Below are positions 17,989 through 27,212 of a stretch of DNA of 52,592 bases, piece by piece. This DNA is from an uncultured Lachnospiraceae bacterium (lineage in GTDB: Bacteria; Bacillota; Clostridia; Lachnospirales; Lachnospiraceae). The notes beneath the pieces were generated by a model that was not told the origin of the DNA, ran no database searches, and saw nothing but the letters and a program-made list of their open reading frames with translations. Every line of letters begins with the position of its first letter. Within the stretch, counting starts at the first letter, position 1. The stretch spans positions 1-52,592 of the forward strand of contig CAJULG010000014.1 of the NCBI GenBank assembly GCA_910587045.1. Reading direction: 5' to 3'. The translations under genes and the position numbers were made by a program.

Positions 17989-18312
17989 ATGACTAATGAT
18001 AATTTTATTCGCAAACGATTATTTGAATTAATAGATAATTCTAATATCTCAGCTACAAAACTGAGTGAAGAATTACACTTGAACAAGGGATACTTTGCCG
18101 ATGTCCGAAGGGAAAAGCAAAGTGTTCCTTATGATATTCTTTCCCGGGTATGTGATTTCTATAAAATCACCCTCTCTGACTTCTTTGATCCGGATTATTC
18201 CCTGAAGGATACTTATCGGGAAGTCAATCTGCTCTGTCAGCAGATTCCCGAAGATCAGTTAAAGAACATCATCATCCCTATCTTAAAACAATTTGCAGAG
18301 AAAATAAGATAA
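17989..18312 (+). CDS. XRE-family helix-turn-helix regulator
   Basis: A 107-residue protein with an N-terminal helix-turn-helix about residues 15-65 (SATKLSEELHLNKGYFADVR, then VPYDILSRVCDFYKITLSDF). The C-terminal tail is helical and may mediate dimerisation. I chose the ATG at 17989, after AGAGGAG. The open frame extends further upstream but without a site or homology. The next genes on this strand are the blaI-blaR1 pair behind their own promoter, so a link with them is not required. Target and signal are unknown. Confidence 0.75.
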   Translation: MTNDNFIRKRLFELIDNSNISATKLSEELHLNKGYFADVRREKQSVPYDILSRVCDFYKITLSDFFDPDYSLKDTYREVNLLCQQIPEDQLKNIIIPILKQFAEKIR

Positions 18313-18344
18313 GCTCTCTGGTTTTGTTGTTATTCCCTTTTTGA

Positions 18345-18392
18345 TTGACAATTATCCAATATACATTTATACTATATTTATTACATATGTAA
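18345..18392 (+). promoter_or_regulatory. blaI-blaR1 promoter with BlaI-type operator
   Basis: TTGACA (18345-18350), a 17-bp spacer and TATACT (18368-18373) make a strong sigma-A promoter. The palindrome TTACATATGTAA at 18381-18392 covers the likely start site. It matches the TACAnnTGTA half-site pattern known for BlaI/MecI, so the repressor should control its own gene. Confidence 0.85.
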
Positions 18393-18412
18393 GAATTAAG
18401 GAGCGTATTGGA

Positions 18413-18784
18413 ATGAGCAATTTGCCACAAATCTCAGAAGCTGAATTCGAAGTCATGAAAATAATATGGCAACATGCACCGATTAGCACTAATGAAATAA
18501 CAGAACGATTATTACAGACCAGCAATTGGAGTCCGAAAACAATACAGACTTTAATTAAGCGTCTCGTAACTAAAGGTGCCATTACTTATGAAAAACAATG
18601 CCGGGTATTTGTCTATACCCCGGTAGTAAAAGAATATGAATATATCAGGCAGGAAAGCTGCTCATTTCTGAAACGATTCTATAACGGGGATATTACCACA
18701 ATGCTGTCTTCCTATATTGAAAATGATCAGCTGTCTGAACTGGAACTGGAACACTTACGCTCCCTTCTCTCAAAAAAACAATAA
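18413..18784 (+). CDS. blaI: BlaI/MecI-family transcriptional repressor
   Basis: A 123-residue winged-helix repressor. The DNA-binding domain (about residues 5-75) has the family signature ISEAEFEVMKIIWQHAPIST followed by WSPKTIQTLIKRLVTKGAI. The C-terminal helices dimerise and hold the cleavage region targeted on induction. The ATG at 18413 follows AAGGAG. The gene is 14 bases upstream of blaR1. A matching operator sits at its own promoter and two more lie in front of the transpeptidase gene at 24980. It likely represses both units until beta-lactam or cell-wall stress activates BlaR1. Confidence 0.93.
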   Translation: MSNLPQISEAEFEVMKIIWQHAPISTNEITERLLQTSNWSPKTIQTLIKRLVTKGAITYEKQCRVFVYTPVVKEYEYIRQESCSFLKRFYNGDITTMLSSYIENDQLSELELEHLRSLLSKKQ

Positions 18785-18798
18785 AGGAGGCCGTTAAG

Positions 18799-20613
18799 AT
18801 GGCTGTTTTTATGATACACTTTCTCATCTGTAATGCATTCATCAGCGGTATTATTGGAATTCTTTTTCTGATCAAATGGATATTTAAAAAGTGCCTTTCC
18901 AGCCGGATGCAATACAATCTGTGGTTTTTGCTGCTGGCCCTTTTAGCGGTTCCTTTTATACCGTCTCACATTTTCAGGCATCCACAGATTTTCTCCTGGT
19001 TTGATTACTTAAAATATTCCCTTGCATCTGATCCATGCACCACTATTATCAAAGCTGCAATTACAGAACCAACAAACATGATAGACTGGATGAACGACTT
19101 TACACTCTCCGTAGACAGTGATGCATCACCTGTAACCGGTTATCTATTATTTGGCATATGGGTGATGGGTATCCTTTGGATGTTTTTGCTTTCCATAAAA
19201 TCCCTTTTCCGTCTGTACAGGCTGGAACAGTCTGCACTTCCACTCCAGAACAGAGAAGTTCAAAAACTGTATCACTGCTGTCTGGATGAAATGAAAATTC
19301 ATAAATGGATTCCTGTCTACAGTACAGCTTTTTTAACTACTCCTGTTTTTACAGGAGTACTTAGGCCACGTATTTTTCTACCACTTCACTTAATTTCGGA
19401 TCATAATATGTCTGATCTGCGGTATATAATGCTACATGAACTGCAGCATTATATACACAAAGATTCCATTGCCATTGTTCTGATGAACCTTGCCAGGATC
19501 ATCTATTGGTTCAATCCTCTCGTCTGGTACGCAATGAAAGCAATGTGCAACGACAGAGAGATCGCCTGTGACACCTCCGTCCTGAATATGCTTGCGGAAG
19601 AATCTTACAGGGATTATGGAAATACACTGATCAACTATGCAGAAAAGGTATCCCATATCCATATTCTCTTTACTGCCAGCCTTAGCGGAAACAAAAAGCA
19701 GCTGGAGAAACGCATTCTCAATATTGCTTCCTATAAAAAACCATCATTTACTAAAAAGCTAAGAAGCATAGGATCGTTTACTCTGACTGCTATTCTTCTC
19801 CTGGGATTTACTCCCTTTATTTCCACAGATGCAGTTGAGAGCAGTCATTACAAATGGGCTCCCCCTGTCAATGGCACCTCTTACATTGACCTTTCTACCC
19901 GCTTTGGGGAGTACGATGGCAGCTTTGTACTATACGATCTGAACCATGATAGCTGGAGTATATATGACGTTGAACACGCCACGCTTCGTGTTTCACCGGA
20001 TTCTACCTACAAAATATACGATGCTCTATTTGGATTGGAGGAAGGAATTATTACATCCGGAGATTCCTTTCTTCCATGGAACGGAGAACGCTATCCGTAT
20101 GATGCATGGAACGCTGATCAGACTTTACAGTCTGCTATGGCCTCCTCTGTTAACTGGTATTTTCAATCTTTAGATGAAAAACTAGGTCATGCTCGTATTG
20201 CTGAATATCTCCAAGAAATTGAGTATGGCAATGAAGAATTGAGTGATGGTCTGTCCTCCTACTGGATAGGATCCACCTTAAAAATTTCCCCGGTGGAACA
20301 GGTAGAACTATTAATCTGCCTGTACCATAACAGTTTCGGGTTTAATCCTGAAAATGTCAATGCAGTAACAGAAGCCATCCGCCTTTTTTCTTCTGACGGT
20401 ATTACATTATACGGAAAAACCGGAACGGGCCAGGTAGATGGGCAGAATAGAAACGGATGGTTTATCGGTTATATCGAAACCACTGACAATACATACTTTT
20501 TTGCCACAAATATTCAGGCTGAAACAGATGCTACCGGAAGCAATGCAACAGAAATAACCATGTCAATATTATCTGATATGAATATCTGGCAGTCACAGAC
20601 TGCTGCCAGGTGA
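18799..20613 (+). CDS. blaR1: BlaR1/MecR1-type beta-lactam sensor and metalloprotease
   Basis: A 604-residue membrane receptor. Four TM helices surround a gluzincin (M56) protease domain with HELQH (His 213, Glu 214, His 217), and a second zinc ligand region MCNDREIACD. The extracellular sensor after about residue 350 is a class D beta-lactamase-like fold with Ser 402-x-x-Lys 405 (SPDSTYKIYDAL), an SVN motif and Lys 540-Thr-Gly (YGKTGTGQ). In the known mechanism beta-lactams acylate the serine, the signal crosses the membrane, and the protease leads to loss of BlaI. An AAAGGAGG site lies before the ATG. The stop is only 5 bases from the convergent 20618 gene. Confidence 0.94.
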   Translation: MAVFMIHFLICNAFISGIIGILFLIKWIFKKCLSSRMQYNLWFLLLALLAVPFIPSHIFRHPQIFSWFDYLKYSLASDPCTTIIKAAITEPTNMIDWMNDFTLSVDSDASPVTGYLLFGIWVMGILWMFLLSIKSLFRLYRLEQSALPLQNREVQKLYHCCLDEMKIHKWIPVYSTAFLTTPVFTGVLRPRIFLPLHLISDHNMSDLRYIMLHELQHYIHKDSIAIVLMNLARIIYWFNPLVWYAMKAMCNDREIACDTSVLNMLAEESYRDYGNTLINYAEKVSHIHILFTASLSGNKKQLEKRILNIASYKKPSFTKKLRSIGSFTLTAILLLGFTPFISTDAVESSHYKWAPPVNGTSYIDLSTRFGEYDGSFVLYDLNHDSWSIYDVEHATLRVSPDSTYKIYDALFGLEEGIITSGDSFLPWNGERYPYDAWNADQTLQSAMASSVNWYFQSLDEKLGHARIAEYLQEIEYGNEELSDGLSSYWIGSTLKISPVEQVELLICLYHNSFGFNPENVNAVTEAIRLFSSDGITLYGKTGTGQVDGQNRNGWFIGYIETTDNTYFFATNIQAETDATGSNATEITMSILSDMNIWQSQTAAR

Positions 20614-20617
20614 CTTG

Positions 20618-22915
20618 TTAATAATCATCCGGAATACGATATTGATATTGGGGAATAGACTGCAATCCATTATTCAGGATTTTATTACTCAGATACTGAA
20701 AGCTGCCATCCTCTGAAAAACGAACGGTAAGCTCATGCGTTATAACTGCATCATTGCAAATTACCACATCACATACTGCATCTACTGTTAATGTAATCGT
20801 TCCATCCTCATTTTCCCGAATATCAGTAACCTCCGGCACGGAGGTTCCAAAAAAAGTTGGAGCATAATTATAGCATCCCAGACGAACCCATTCATATGTC
20901 TGCGCCTCCTCATCCAATACTGCATACATCCGGATCTGTTCTGCTGTAACCGGAAGATACTCCATGATCAGACGTTCAAATTCCTCCTTTGGTATCCCCT
21001 TTGGATAAATCTTAGGATCAAACTGCTTTTCATATTTCATTTTATACAAATATTCATACATGCCGTTATAATCTAATTCACTTAAATGATCCGCATCCCA
21101 GTCAGAACACAATAGATTATTTCCCTGATATCCCAGGCCCAGTACGCACCGTTCTGAATACTCACGCTGTTCTCTGGTCATAGGTTTTATCCGCATCAGA
21201 CAACTTCCATCTACCATCTCTGACACATCAGGATATTCCGGAACACACAGGTTATAGCAAAACCACCCTTTATCTGAATACCTCCATTCCTTTATCCGGT
21301 CACAAGAAATATATACAATCCTCGCTTTATTTTCCTGATTCCATACTGCGTTTGTACTTAAGACATACATATCCGTTCCGTCATACATATATTCCATTCT
21401 TCCTATACCACCATCAAAGTGAATCTCATATACAACCACCGAAGCCCTTTTGCCACTTATACATGTCTTTAGAAAATCTTCCATGACTTTATAGTTTTCC
21501 ATATTGGAATATAACATTGTTGTACAAACCGGAAATCCCGCTCCTCCCAGCCTTTTCTGCATTTCCAGAAGAACTTCATCTGATAGAACAGAATTCGAAG
21601 CCTCTCCCTTATCTGCCTGGTCGTAAATATCCAACACTAGTTCCATCATTTTTTTACAGTCCGCTTCTGCTTCCTCTTTCTTCGCAGCCTCTACTGAAAG
21701 GTTATAACCTTTTTCATTATAGATGGATGACCGACGGGGCGTATGCCATATTTCCTCAGGATCGGATTCAGAAGAAATCCTTCGGTTGGACACATACTGT
21801 ACGCCATCAGTCCCAAAAGGCCGAATCACTACCTCGTGAATCATTATTCTGGAATCACCTGCATAGGGAAATACTGCATGCACCATAAGTGTAATCGTTC
21901 CGTCCCTGTTCTCTGTGTACCCTGTGACTTCTGGATACGGATGCTCCGGAGACTCAATCTCATAAATTCCTCTTGGCCTGTATTCATAGGTCGAATCTTC
22001 AGAATGATAAGTAGTCTTTGTCTGCAATGTTTCACTGCTGATATCAAAATATGGCAGAATAACTCCTTCAAACTCATCCTTTGGAATACGATAAGCATTT
22101 CTTCCTGCCAAATCTCCATCTGCAACATATGGAACGCTGCCTGTATGAACCCTTGGATAGAAAATGTCATATATATCATAAAAATTCAGTTCTCCAAAAT
22201 CATCTTCACTCCAATCCGTAAGAAACATATTATTCTTTTCATAACCGATCGGGAGAAGATATTTTCGGTTTAACTCTCTGCACATTTCATCCAGGGGCTG
22301 CACCCGGAATGCAGAATATTCTTCTGTTCCGCTTAAGGTTAGTACATATTGTTCTTCTGAATCTGAACACCAACGTCCGGAAAACATTAGATAACCATCC
22401 TCCGTATACTGCCAGTTCTCAGCCTGATAGACAGCTGATGCTTCCATCTGAATCCTTCCATTTTCGTATGTATAATAGCTTCTGACCACGTCTACATTTT
22501 CTTTTTCTGCCTGTAGGTCATATAGAAGAAATTCGTTAAAATAGCCCACTTCAATGATTAATAAATCTGCCTGTCCCCCGGCAGCTACTGTCTCACAGAA
22601 TTGCAGCACCTGTTCTGCACCGGCCATATTAATCTGGTTTCGGCTGTCAACAGCAGAATACCCGTGTTCACCAAGCCCATTTACAATACTACGAACCAGA
22701 TCCAGATCATCGTTTCCGTTTTCCCGTTCTGCCTTTTCATATAGTTCCTGACATATATTTGTAATATCTGCAGCATTCCGGGTTTTTGAATCCTCATCTA
22801 TAGTTGTACTTTCTCCGGTCTTCGCATCCATACACCCAAAACAAAAAAATAATATCATAAAACTAATTACCATAAAACCATGCTTCCAGAACCTGGCTGT
22901 CCTTTCTAACAACAT
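20618..22915 (-). CDS. Large secreted lipoprotein with an internal duplication (DUF6070-like)
   Basis: A 765-residue predicted lipoprotein. A hydrophobic segment about residues 13-27 ends in CFGC (Cys 28). Two related halves are visible, about residues 55-410 and 425-760. Both start with a helix (CQELYEKAERENG; VLDIYDQADKGEAS), contain a beta-rich body, and end with a pattern of a V/E-VT-I/Y-ENxDGTITL strand followed by FQYLSNK or VQYVSNR. The start has GGAGG upstream and overlaps the end of the transpeptidase gene by 53 bases, which suggests translational coupling. No catalytic motif is seen. Shared operon and operators tie it to the response to cell-wall attack. The family name is tentative. 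Confidence 0.7.
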   Translation of the reverse strand: MLLERTARFWKHGFMVISFMILFFCFGCMDAKTGESTTIDEDSKTRNAADITNICQELYEKAERENGNDDLDLVRSIVNGLGEHGYSAVDSRNQINMAGAEQVLQFCETVAAGGQADLLIIEVGYFNEFLLYDLQAEKENVDVVRSYYTYENGRIQMEASAVYQAENWQYTEDGYLMFSGRWCSDSEEQYVLTLSGTEEYSAFRVQPLDEMCRELNRKYLLPIGYEKNNMFLTDWSEDDFGELNFYDIYDIFYPRVHTGSVPYVADGDLAGRNAYRIPKDEFEGVILPYFDISSETLQTKTTYHSEDSTYEYRPRGIYEIESPEHPYPEVTGYTENRDGTITLMVHAVFPYAGDSRIMIHEVVIRPFGTDGVQYVSNRRISSESDPEEIWHTPRRSSIYNEKGYNLSVEAAKKEEAEADCKKMMELVLDIYDQADKGEASNSVLSDEVLLEMQKRLGGAGFPVCTTMLYSNMENYKVMEDFLKTCISGKRASVVVYEIHFDGGIGRMEYMYDGTDMYVLSTNAVWNQENKARIVYISCDRIKEWRYSDKGWFCYNLCVPEYPDVSEMVDGSCLMRIKPMTREQREYSERCVLGLGYQGNNLLCSDWDADHLSELDYNGMYEYLYKMKYEKQFDPKIYPKGIPKEEFERLIMEYLPVTAEQIRMYAVLDEEAQTYEWVRLGCYNYAPTFFGTSVPEVTDIRENEDGTITLTVDAVCDVVICNDAVITHELTVRFSEDGSFQYLSNKILNNGLQSIPQYQYRIPDDY

Positions 22916-24980
22916 TCCCGCTTCCTCCTCTTCCTTTTACATCCTCCGCCATAGTGACGATCAGTATGGGGTGCTCCTCTGTTTCTTCAGCAGTTAAGAC
23001 AACAAACCATCCCAATTCCGTTCCGGAAGTATCTTCCTGCGATGCCTTGATCTCCGCAGTACCTGTTTTTCCTGCTAAAACAATATCATTCCGATGAGCT
23101 GCATACCCGGTTCCACGGGAATCGTTCACAACCTTTTTCAATCCTTCCAGTACCTGATCTGCAGTCTCTTCGGAACAGGCCTCTGTAATCCAATATTCAG
23201 CTGTTACGTCCTTCTGAAAAATCAGATAGGGTTTTATAATATTTCCTTTATTACAAAATGCAGAATAGATACATGCCATATGTAACGGGTTCACCAGAAT
23301 TTCTCCTTGTCCATAACCGCTGTCAGCCAGTTGTATTTCGGTTTCAATATGCTCCGCATTCGTATACTGCGATACTGCCATTTGAGTCTCAAATGGCAAT
23401 TCTTTATTAAAGCCAAGCTTTGTCAGATAATATTCCATATCCTCTGTGCCAATCTTTAGTGCTGCCTTGGCAAAATATATATTATCCGAATAAATCAGTG
23501 CATTTTCCAATATGACAGGTTCGTATGCGTGCAATGTGGTTACATAATAAGAACCCCAGGAGGCATCCTTCTGCCATCTTAATCCAGAATCCCCATAATC
23601 CTCTGCCGGATCAATGGCTCCGGATTCCAGTCCCACTACAGCAGTAATTGGTTTAAAGGTAGATCCCGGACACCATACCTGACGAAAACGGTTATAAAGC
23701 GGTTTCCCTTCCTGTTCATTCAGTGCAGTCCATTGTTCGTTCGATAATCCCATAATAAAATCGTTATTATCATAGGAAGGCGTACTGACCAGTGCCAATA
23801 CCTCTCCAGTATATGGATTCATGGCAACCGAACAGCTTTTCTCTTCCTTAAACTGTTCATACAATGCAGTCTGAAGGTTCGCATCTACTGTCAACTGTAT
23901 GGTTTGACCATGCTTTACCAGAATACATGCAAGTGTCTCCTTCTCATTGCCATTCGAATCCATAATATAAATCCTGCAACCATCCTCGCCTTTCAGTTCC
24001 TTTTCAAATAATCCTTCTATTCCGTTTCTGCCTATCACACTCGCAGTTGTATAGCCTTCTCCTGCATGTTCCTCCAGATCTTCTGCAGTAACACTTTGTA
24101 CATAGCCGATTAAATGCGCTGCCGCCTCACCTAACGGATACTCTCGCACCTCCGTATCAGATAACATCACTCCGGGAATTGCCAGCAGCTTTTCCTGACG
24201 CTCCCATTCCTGCAGAAGCCCGGAAGCCGGATTCTGCGCTAACACCTCTAATTCTTGCACTTTGGGAAGAGTCAGAATTGGCACAAAAAAATCATCTTTT
24301 ACCCATTGAGCAGATAATTTCTTTTCTATGACATCCGGCTCGAGTTCCAATAGCTCTGCTATTGTTGGAATCGCTTCCTCTCTGTTTTCCAGTTTTCCCG
24401 GAACAATTCCGACCGAAGATGCAACGCCTGCCCCGGCAAGAACACGACCATTTCTGTCCAAAATTTCTCCTCGCTTTGCCTGTATTACGGAAATCCTGAC
24501 CTTATCCGTTGAATCTAATCCCGGAAAAATCAGTGAATCATCCCAGATCAATTCATAGTTCTCCTTTCCCTTCTGAAAAACAGCCTTATTATCAAAGCTG
24601 ATCCTTCCTGCCACGGTATCAAAGGAAGTCCTGTAGAACACTGTCCTTTGCTCCTCATCATATGCAGTAACCGTAATAGTCATATTCCTTGTCTCTATTC
24701 CTTCATAAATGGCTGAATTGCGTTTTATGAAATTCTGCTGCGTAATATTACCAGATGCTTTTATATTCAGCATCTCATACATTTCTTCATATTCCTGCTT
24801 TGATATATGATTCATATATTCAACCAGGAGTTCTTCCGGAGAAGCACAAGCAGCATCCTCTCTGGAAAATCCTGCTAAGTATATGACTGCTCCTACTGCA
24901 GCCATTCCCAAAATAACAGCTGCAATGGACAGAATTTTATTTTGTTTTTTCCTTTGTCTGCGTCTGTCCTTAGCTTTCAT
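22863..24980 (-). CDS. PBP2a/MecA-type penicillin-binding transpeptidase
   Basis: A 705-residue membrane-anchored peptidoglycan transpeptidase. One TM helix lies about residues 18-38. An NTF2-like MecA_N domain follows (about 50-165), then a PBP dimerisation domain (about 170-360), then the transpeptidase with Ser 440-x-x-Lys 443 (CPGSTFKPIT), SDN (ALIYSDNIYF) and Lys 638-Thr-Gly-Thr (LAGKTGTAEIK). The architecture is that of low-affinity class B PBPs such as MecA and PBP5fm. I chose the ATG at 24980, after GGAGG. Two BlaI-type operators precede it. With the BlaI/BlaR1 pair this suggests beta-lactam-inducible synthesis. Real drug resistance is inference. Confidence 0.92.
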   Translation of the reverse strand: MKAKDRRRQRKKQNKILSIAAVILGMAAVGAVIYLAGFSREDAACASPEELLVEYMNHISKQEYEEMYEMLNIKASGNITQQNFIKRNSAIYEGIETRNMTITVTAYDEEQRTVFYRTSFDTVAGRISFDNKAVFQKGKENYELIWDDSLIFPGLDSTDKVRISVIQAKRGEILDRNGRVLAGAGVASSVGIVPGKLENREEAIPTIAELLELEPDVIEKKLSAQWVKDDFFVPILTLPKVQELEVLAQNPASGLLQEWERQEKLLAIPGVMLSDTEVREYPLGEAAAHLIGYVQSVTAEDLEEHAGEGYTTASVIGRNGIEGLFEKELKGEDGCRIYIMDSNGNEKETLACILVKHGQTIQLTVDANLQTALYEQFKEEKSCSVAMNPYTGEVLALVSTPSYDNNDFIMGLSNEQWTALNEQEGKPLYNRFRQVWCPGSTFKPITAVVGLESGAIDPAEDYGDSGLRWQKDASWGSYYVTTLHAYEPVILENALIYSDNIYFAKAALKIGTEDMEYYLTKLGFNKELPFETQMAVSQYTNAEHIETEIQLADSGYGQGEILVNPLHMACIYSAFCNKGNIIKPYLIFQKDVTAEYWITEACSEETADQVLEGLKKVVNDSRGTGYAAHRNDIVLAGKTGTAEIKASQEDTSGTELGWFVVLTAEETEEHPILIVTMAEDVKGRGGSGNVVRKDSQVLEAWFYGN

Positions 24981-25044
24981 ATTGACCTCCAATCACCCTG
25001 CCTACATAAAATAGAAATACTATTCTTAATACCACTTTTAAATA

Positions 25045-25136
25045 TTACATTTGTAAGACTTTAGGTTAAAAATTTTCCACATATCTTTCTTGTTGCCATT
25101 TGTATAAATATTACACCTGTAAGATATGGAAGTCAA
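25045..25136 (-). promoter_or_regulatory. Transpeptidase promoter with two BlaI-type operators
   Basis: On the minus strand TTGACT (25136-25131), a 17-bp spacer and TAATAT (25113-25108) form a promoter. The operator TTACACCTGTAA at 25111-25122 overlaps the -10. A second operator, TTACATTTGTAA at 25045-25056, lies 66 bp downstream within the leader and has its own TAATAT next to it. Both match the operator at 18381-18392. Confidence 0.85.
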
Positions 25137-25253
25137 GCTATCAATAATTAAATTTTATTAAAAAACAATCGTTACTTTTGAGTTGTACTATTTTAATAAT
25201 TCGAAATCAGCCATGGTACCACGGACATAACTTCTCTTCTGCAGGTTGAAAAT

Positions 25254-25538
25254 CTAAAATTCCACAGGTTTATATTCCTCCATGCCAGGAATAAATGCAT
25301 TCTCAAAGAAATCAAGGAAAATACGAATGCACTCTTCTTCTGAGCATAATTTATATACTAACCGCGTCCCGCCCTCTTCTATGCCCAGTTCAACCTCTAT
25401 ACAATCCTTATGCACACACGCCTGAACAAAGCGCACCTTATGCAAAGCTTCGGGCGCCGACAATATTACAAATTGTTCAGGGGATACAAACATATCTTCC
25501 AAAAAATCTTCAATATCCACGTCTCTGAATTCCTTCAT
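25254..25538 (-). CDS. Small hypothetical protein
   Basis: A 94-residue acidic protein of unknown family. The sequence alternates charged helices and strands (SPEQFVILSAPEALHKVRFV, then CIEVELGIEEGG) and resembles small cytosolic alpha-beta proteins. There is no signal peptide, TM segment or metal motif, although three Cys are present. Only a weak AATAGG site precedes the ATG. It is the last gene of a leftward group of small genes (27098 to 25254) and precedes the transpeptidase promoter. Confidence 0.55.
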   Translation of the reverse strand: MKEFRDVDIEDFLEDMFVSPEQFVILSAPEALHKVRFVQACVHKDCIEVELGIEEGGTRLVYKLCSEEECIRIFLDFFENAFIPGMEEYKPVEF

Positions 25539-25628
25539 AGACCTATTCTGATTTTCTAACTTAAATCCGTTCTGTTTTCCTATGATCCGAAATACGCTCT
25601 CCTTATTCTGTTCGCCTTTGTATATTGG

Positions 25629-26330
25629 TTAATTCACACTATTTTCTGCCAGCTGTCTTGTTATTGATTCATAAACCTGATCTCTGACGCTCTGCTCAAA
25701 GAAACCCATTGCCTGTTCCGGAAGCTGGTCCTTGCTTACCTTTGCCTTCTGATAAAATGAAATCGTATATAATGTAAATACCTCATATGTTTTCGTTTGC
25801 GCCCCATACTGAGTATGCATTTTGCGCTCTTCCTCCTGCAGAACCTCTGCTATATCTGAAAGTCTGACTAAAATCGCATACGGACTGCTCCCTTCTAAAA
25901 AAGCATAATGCGGAGTAATTCGAAACCTTGCCGGTGTCTGTCGCGAACCATGTCCATTCAGCTTATAGGAGATACATCTCCATGTACTGATATCCGTTTC
26001 TAACATTTCATGGGCGAGCTGTTCCTTTTCCTGCGCATTCAGATGCAATCGCTTTACAGTCGAATTTATCATTCCTACATACTTCCCGGGCCTTAACCCT
26101 ACCAGTAAAATGAGCAGATAAATGCCTGAAATAACAATCCCCAACGTCAGGCCGCCTATAATACCAATCCCTGCATTTTTTTCCTCCGCATAGGTAATGC
26201 CTCCATAAATTACACACAGGCCAATGAGCGTTGCTGGAACCACCTTTAAAATATTCATGATTATGATTTTGTTCTGATATTTTCCAATCCACTTTCTTTC
26301 TTCATCAAGCCACTGCTGATACCAATTCAT
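25629..26330 (-). CDS. Two-TM membrane protein of unknown function
   Basis: A 233-residue protein with an amphipathic start, TM1 about residues 25-46 (MNILKVVPATLIGLCVIYGG) and TM2 about 55-78 (GIIGGLTLGIVISGIYLLIL). The cytoplasmic domain of about 150 residues has a pattern seen in YcxB-like or DUF-type membrane-anchored domains (RFRITPHYAFLEGSSPYAIL, then TYEVFTLYTISFYQKAK). GGAGA precedes the ATG at moderate distance. It follows the decayed DUF1266 gene. No enzymatic motif is seen. Confidence 0.65.
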   Translation of the reverse strand: MNWYQQWLDEERKWIGKYQNKIIIMNILKVVPATLIGLCVIYGGITYAEEKNAGIGIIGGLTLGIVISGIYLLILLVGLRPGKYVGMINSTVKRLHLNAQEKEQLAHEMLETDISTWRCISYKLNGHGSRQTPARFRITPHYAFLEGSSPYAILVRLSDIAEVLQEEERKMHTQYGAQTKTYEVFTLYTISFYQKAKVSKDQLPEQAMGFFEQSVRDQVYESITRQLAENSVN

Positions 26331-26359
26331 TCACAAACATTCTCCTTCGGTTCCGATCA

Positions 26360-26638
26360 TCACAAGGCCATATTCCACTCTACCACACACGGTCCATCCG
26401 GCATGTTTGTTAGCTTCAGACATAAATCCTTCCTTGCCTGAATGTCTTTTTCAGCACCTTCTCCCGCATCTTTTCTCCACTCACAGTAACCTTTCAAATA
26501 ACTGTCATATAATTCTTTCCATGAGTGAAAATATTTCTGCATGACTTGCCCTACCTTAACAGATTCCTAGATCATTTCCTGCCGCTCAATATATCCGCCG
26601 ACATATCCCATTCCAAGAATCTGACACATGGCAAGCAT
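26360..26638 (-). pseudogene. Decayed DUF1266-like gene with an in-frame TAG
   Basis: From an ATG at 26638 one frame reads MLAMCQILGMGYVGGYIERQ, EMI, then TAG at 26567-26569. It continues in the same frame through MQKYFHSWKELYDSYLKGYC to the stop at 26360. The combined pattern, with GYI-(E) then a helix then SWxE-xxSYLxGYxxW and a final proline-tryptophan-like end (VVEWNM), resembles the DUF1266 C-terminal domain, where a Trp is common near the stop. A TGG-to-TAG change would explain it. The N-terminal part is missing, since upstream stops follow the XRE gene. The part after the TAG could still start at 26542 (60 residues). Confidence 0.5.
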
Positions 26639-26657
26639 TAATTATGTCATTTATACC

Positions 26658-27098
26658 CTAACGCTTTTTATAAAACAGAATAAACTGAAGCACTGCATTT
26701 ACCGCGGATAAGACAGCACAAAAGCAGAAGACTGCTAATTGTGCCGATGTTGTACCCGTCGTCATAATACCTATAACTACACAAATAAAAGCAATGAAAA
26801 AACCAATGGCTGAAATCAGATGAAGCTTTGCTTTTTTTGGGCGGATCTCATCTGGCTCTGTGCTGACCCTTTTCACAATCGTGATATTATTATCACTCTG
26901 GCAATCTTCTCTGATCAAATAATCGGAAGACACATTCAGACACTCGCAAATCCTGATCAGGGTCTCCGTATCCGGCATAGTCTCTCCCGCTTCCCACCGT
27001 GATACAGCCTGCCTGGATACTTCAATCTGTTCTGCAAGCTTCTCCTGTGTTAATCCCTTTTCTTTTCTCAGCGTATATATTTTTTCGCCAAATGTCAT
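26658..27098 (-). CDS. XRE-family regulator with two membrane helices
   Basis: A 146-residue protein. The helix-turn-helix spans about residues 5-60 (LTQEKLAEQIEVSRQAVSRW), followed by a linker and two hydrophobic helices (LISAIGFFIAFICVVIGIMT and LAVFCFCAVLSAVNAVLQFI), ending in a basic tail. Membrane-tethered XRE proteins of this type are frequent in Clostridia and may sense envelope state. GAGGAGG lies before the ATG. It is upstream of several small genes on the same strand and may regulate them. Confidence 0.85.
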   Translation of the reverse strand: MTFGEKIYTLRKEKGLTQEKLAEQIEVSRQAVSRWEAGETMPDTETLIRICECLNVSSDYLIREDCQSDNNITIVKRVSTEPDEIRPKKAKLHLISAIGFFIAFICVVIGIMTTGTTSAQLAVFCFCAVLSAVNAVLQFILFYKKR

Positions 27099-27212
27099 TG
27101 CGCATACCTCCTCATCCTGTATTTGATATCATTTTAACAGAGGTTCCGATAATGTCCAGTACGGGCATGCAACATTTATGCAATTCCATGTAACATCCTG
27201 AAAATCGTCATT

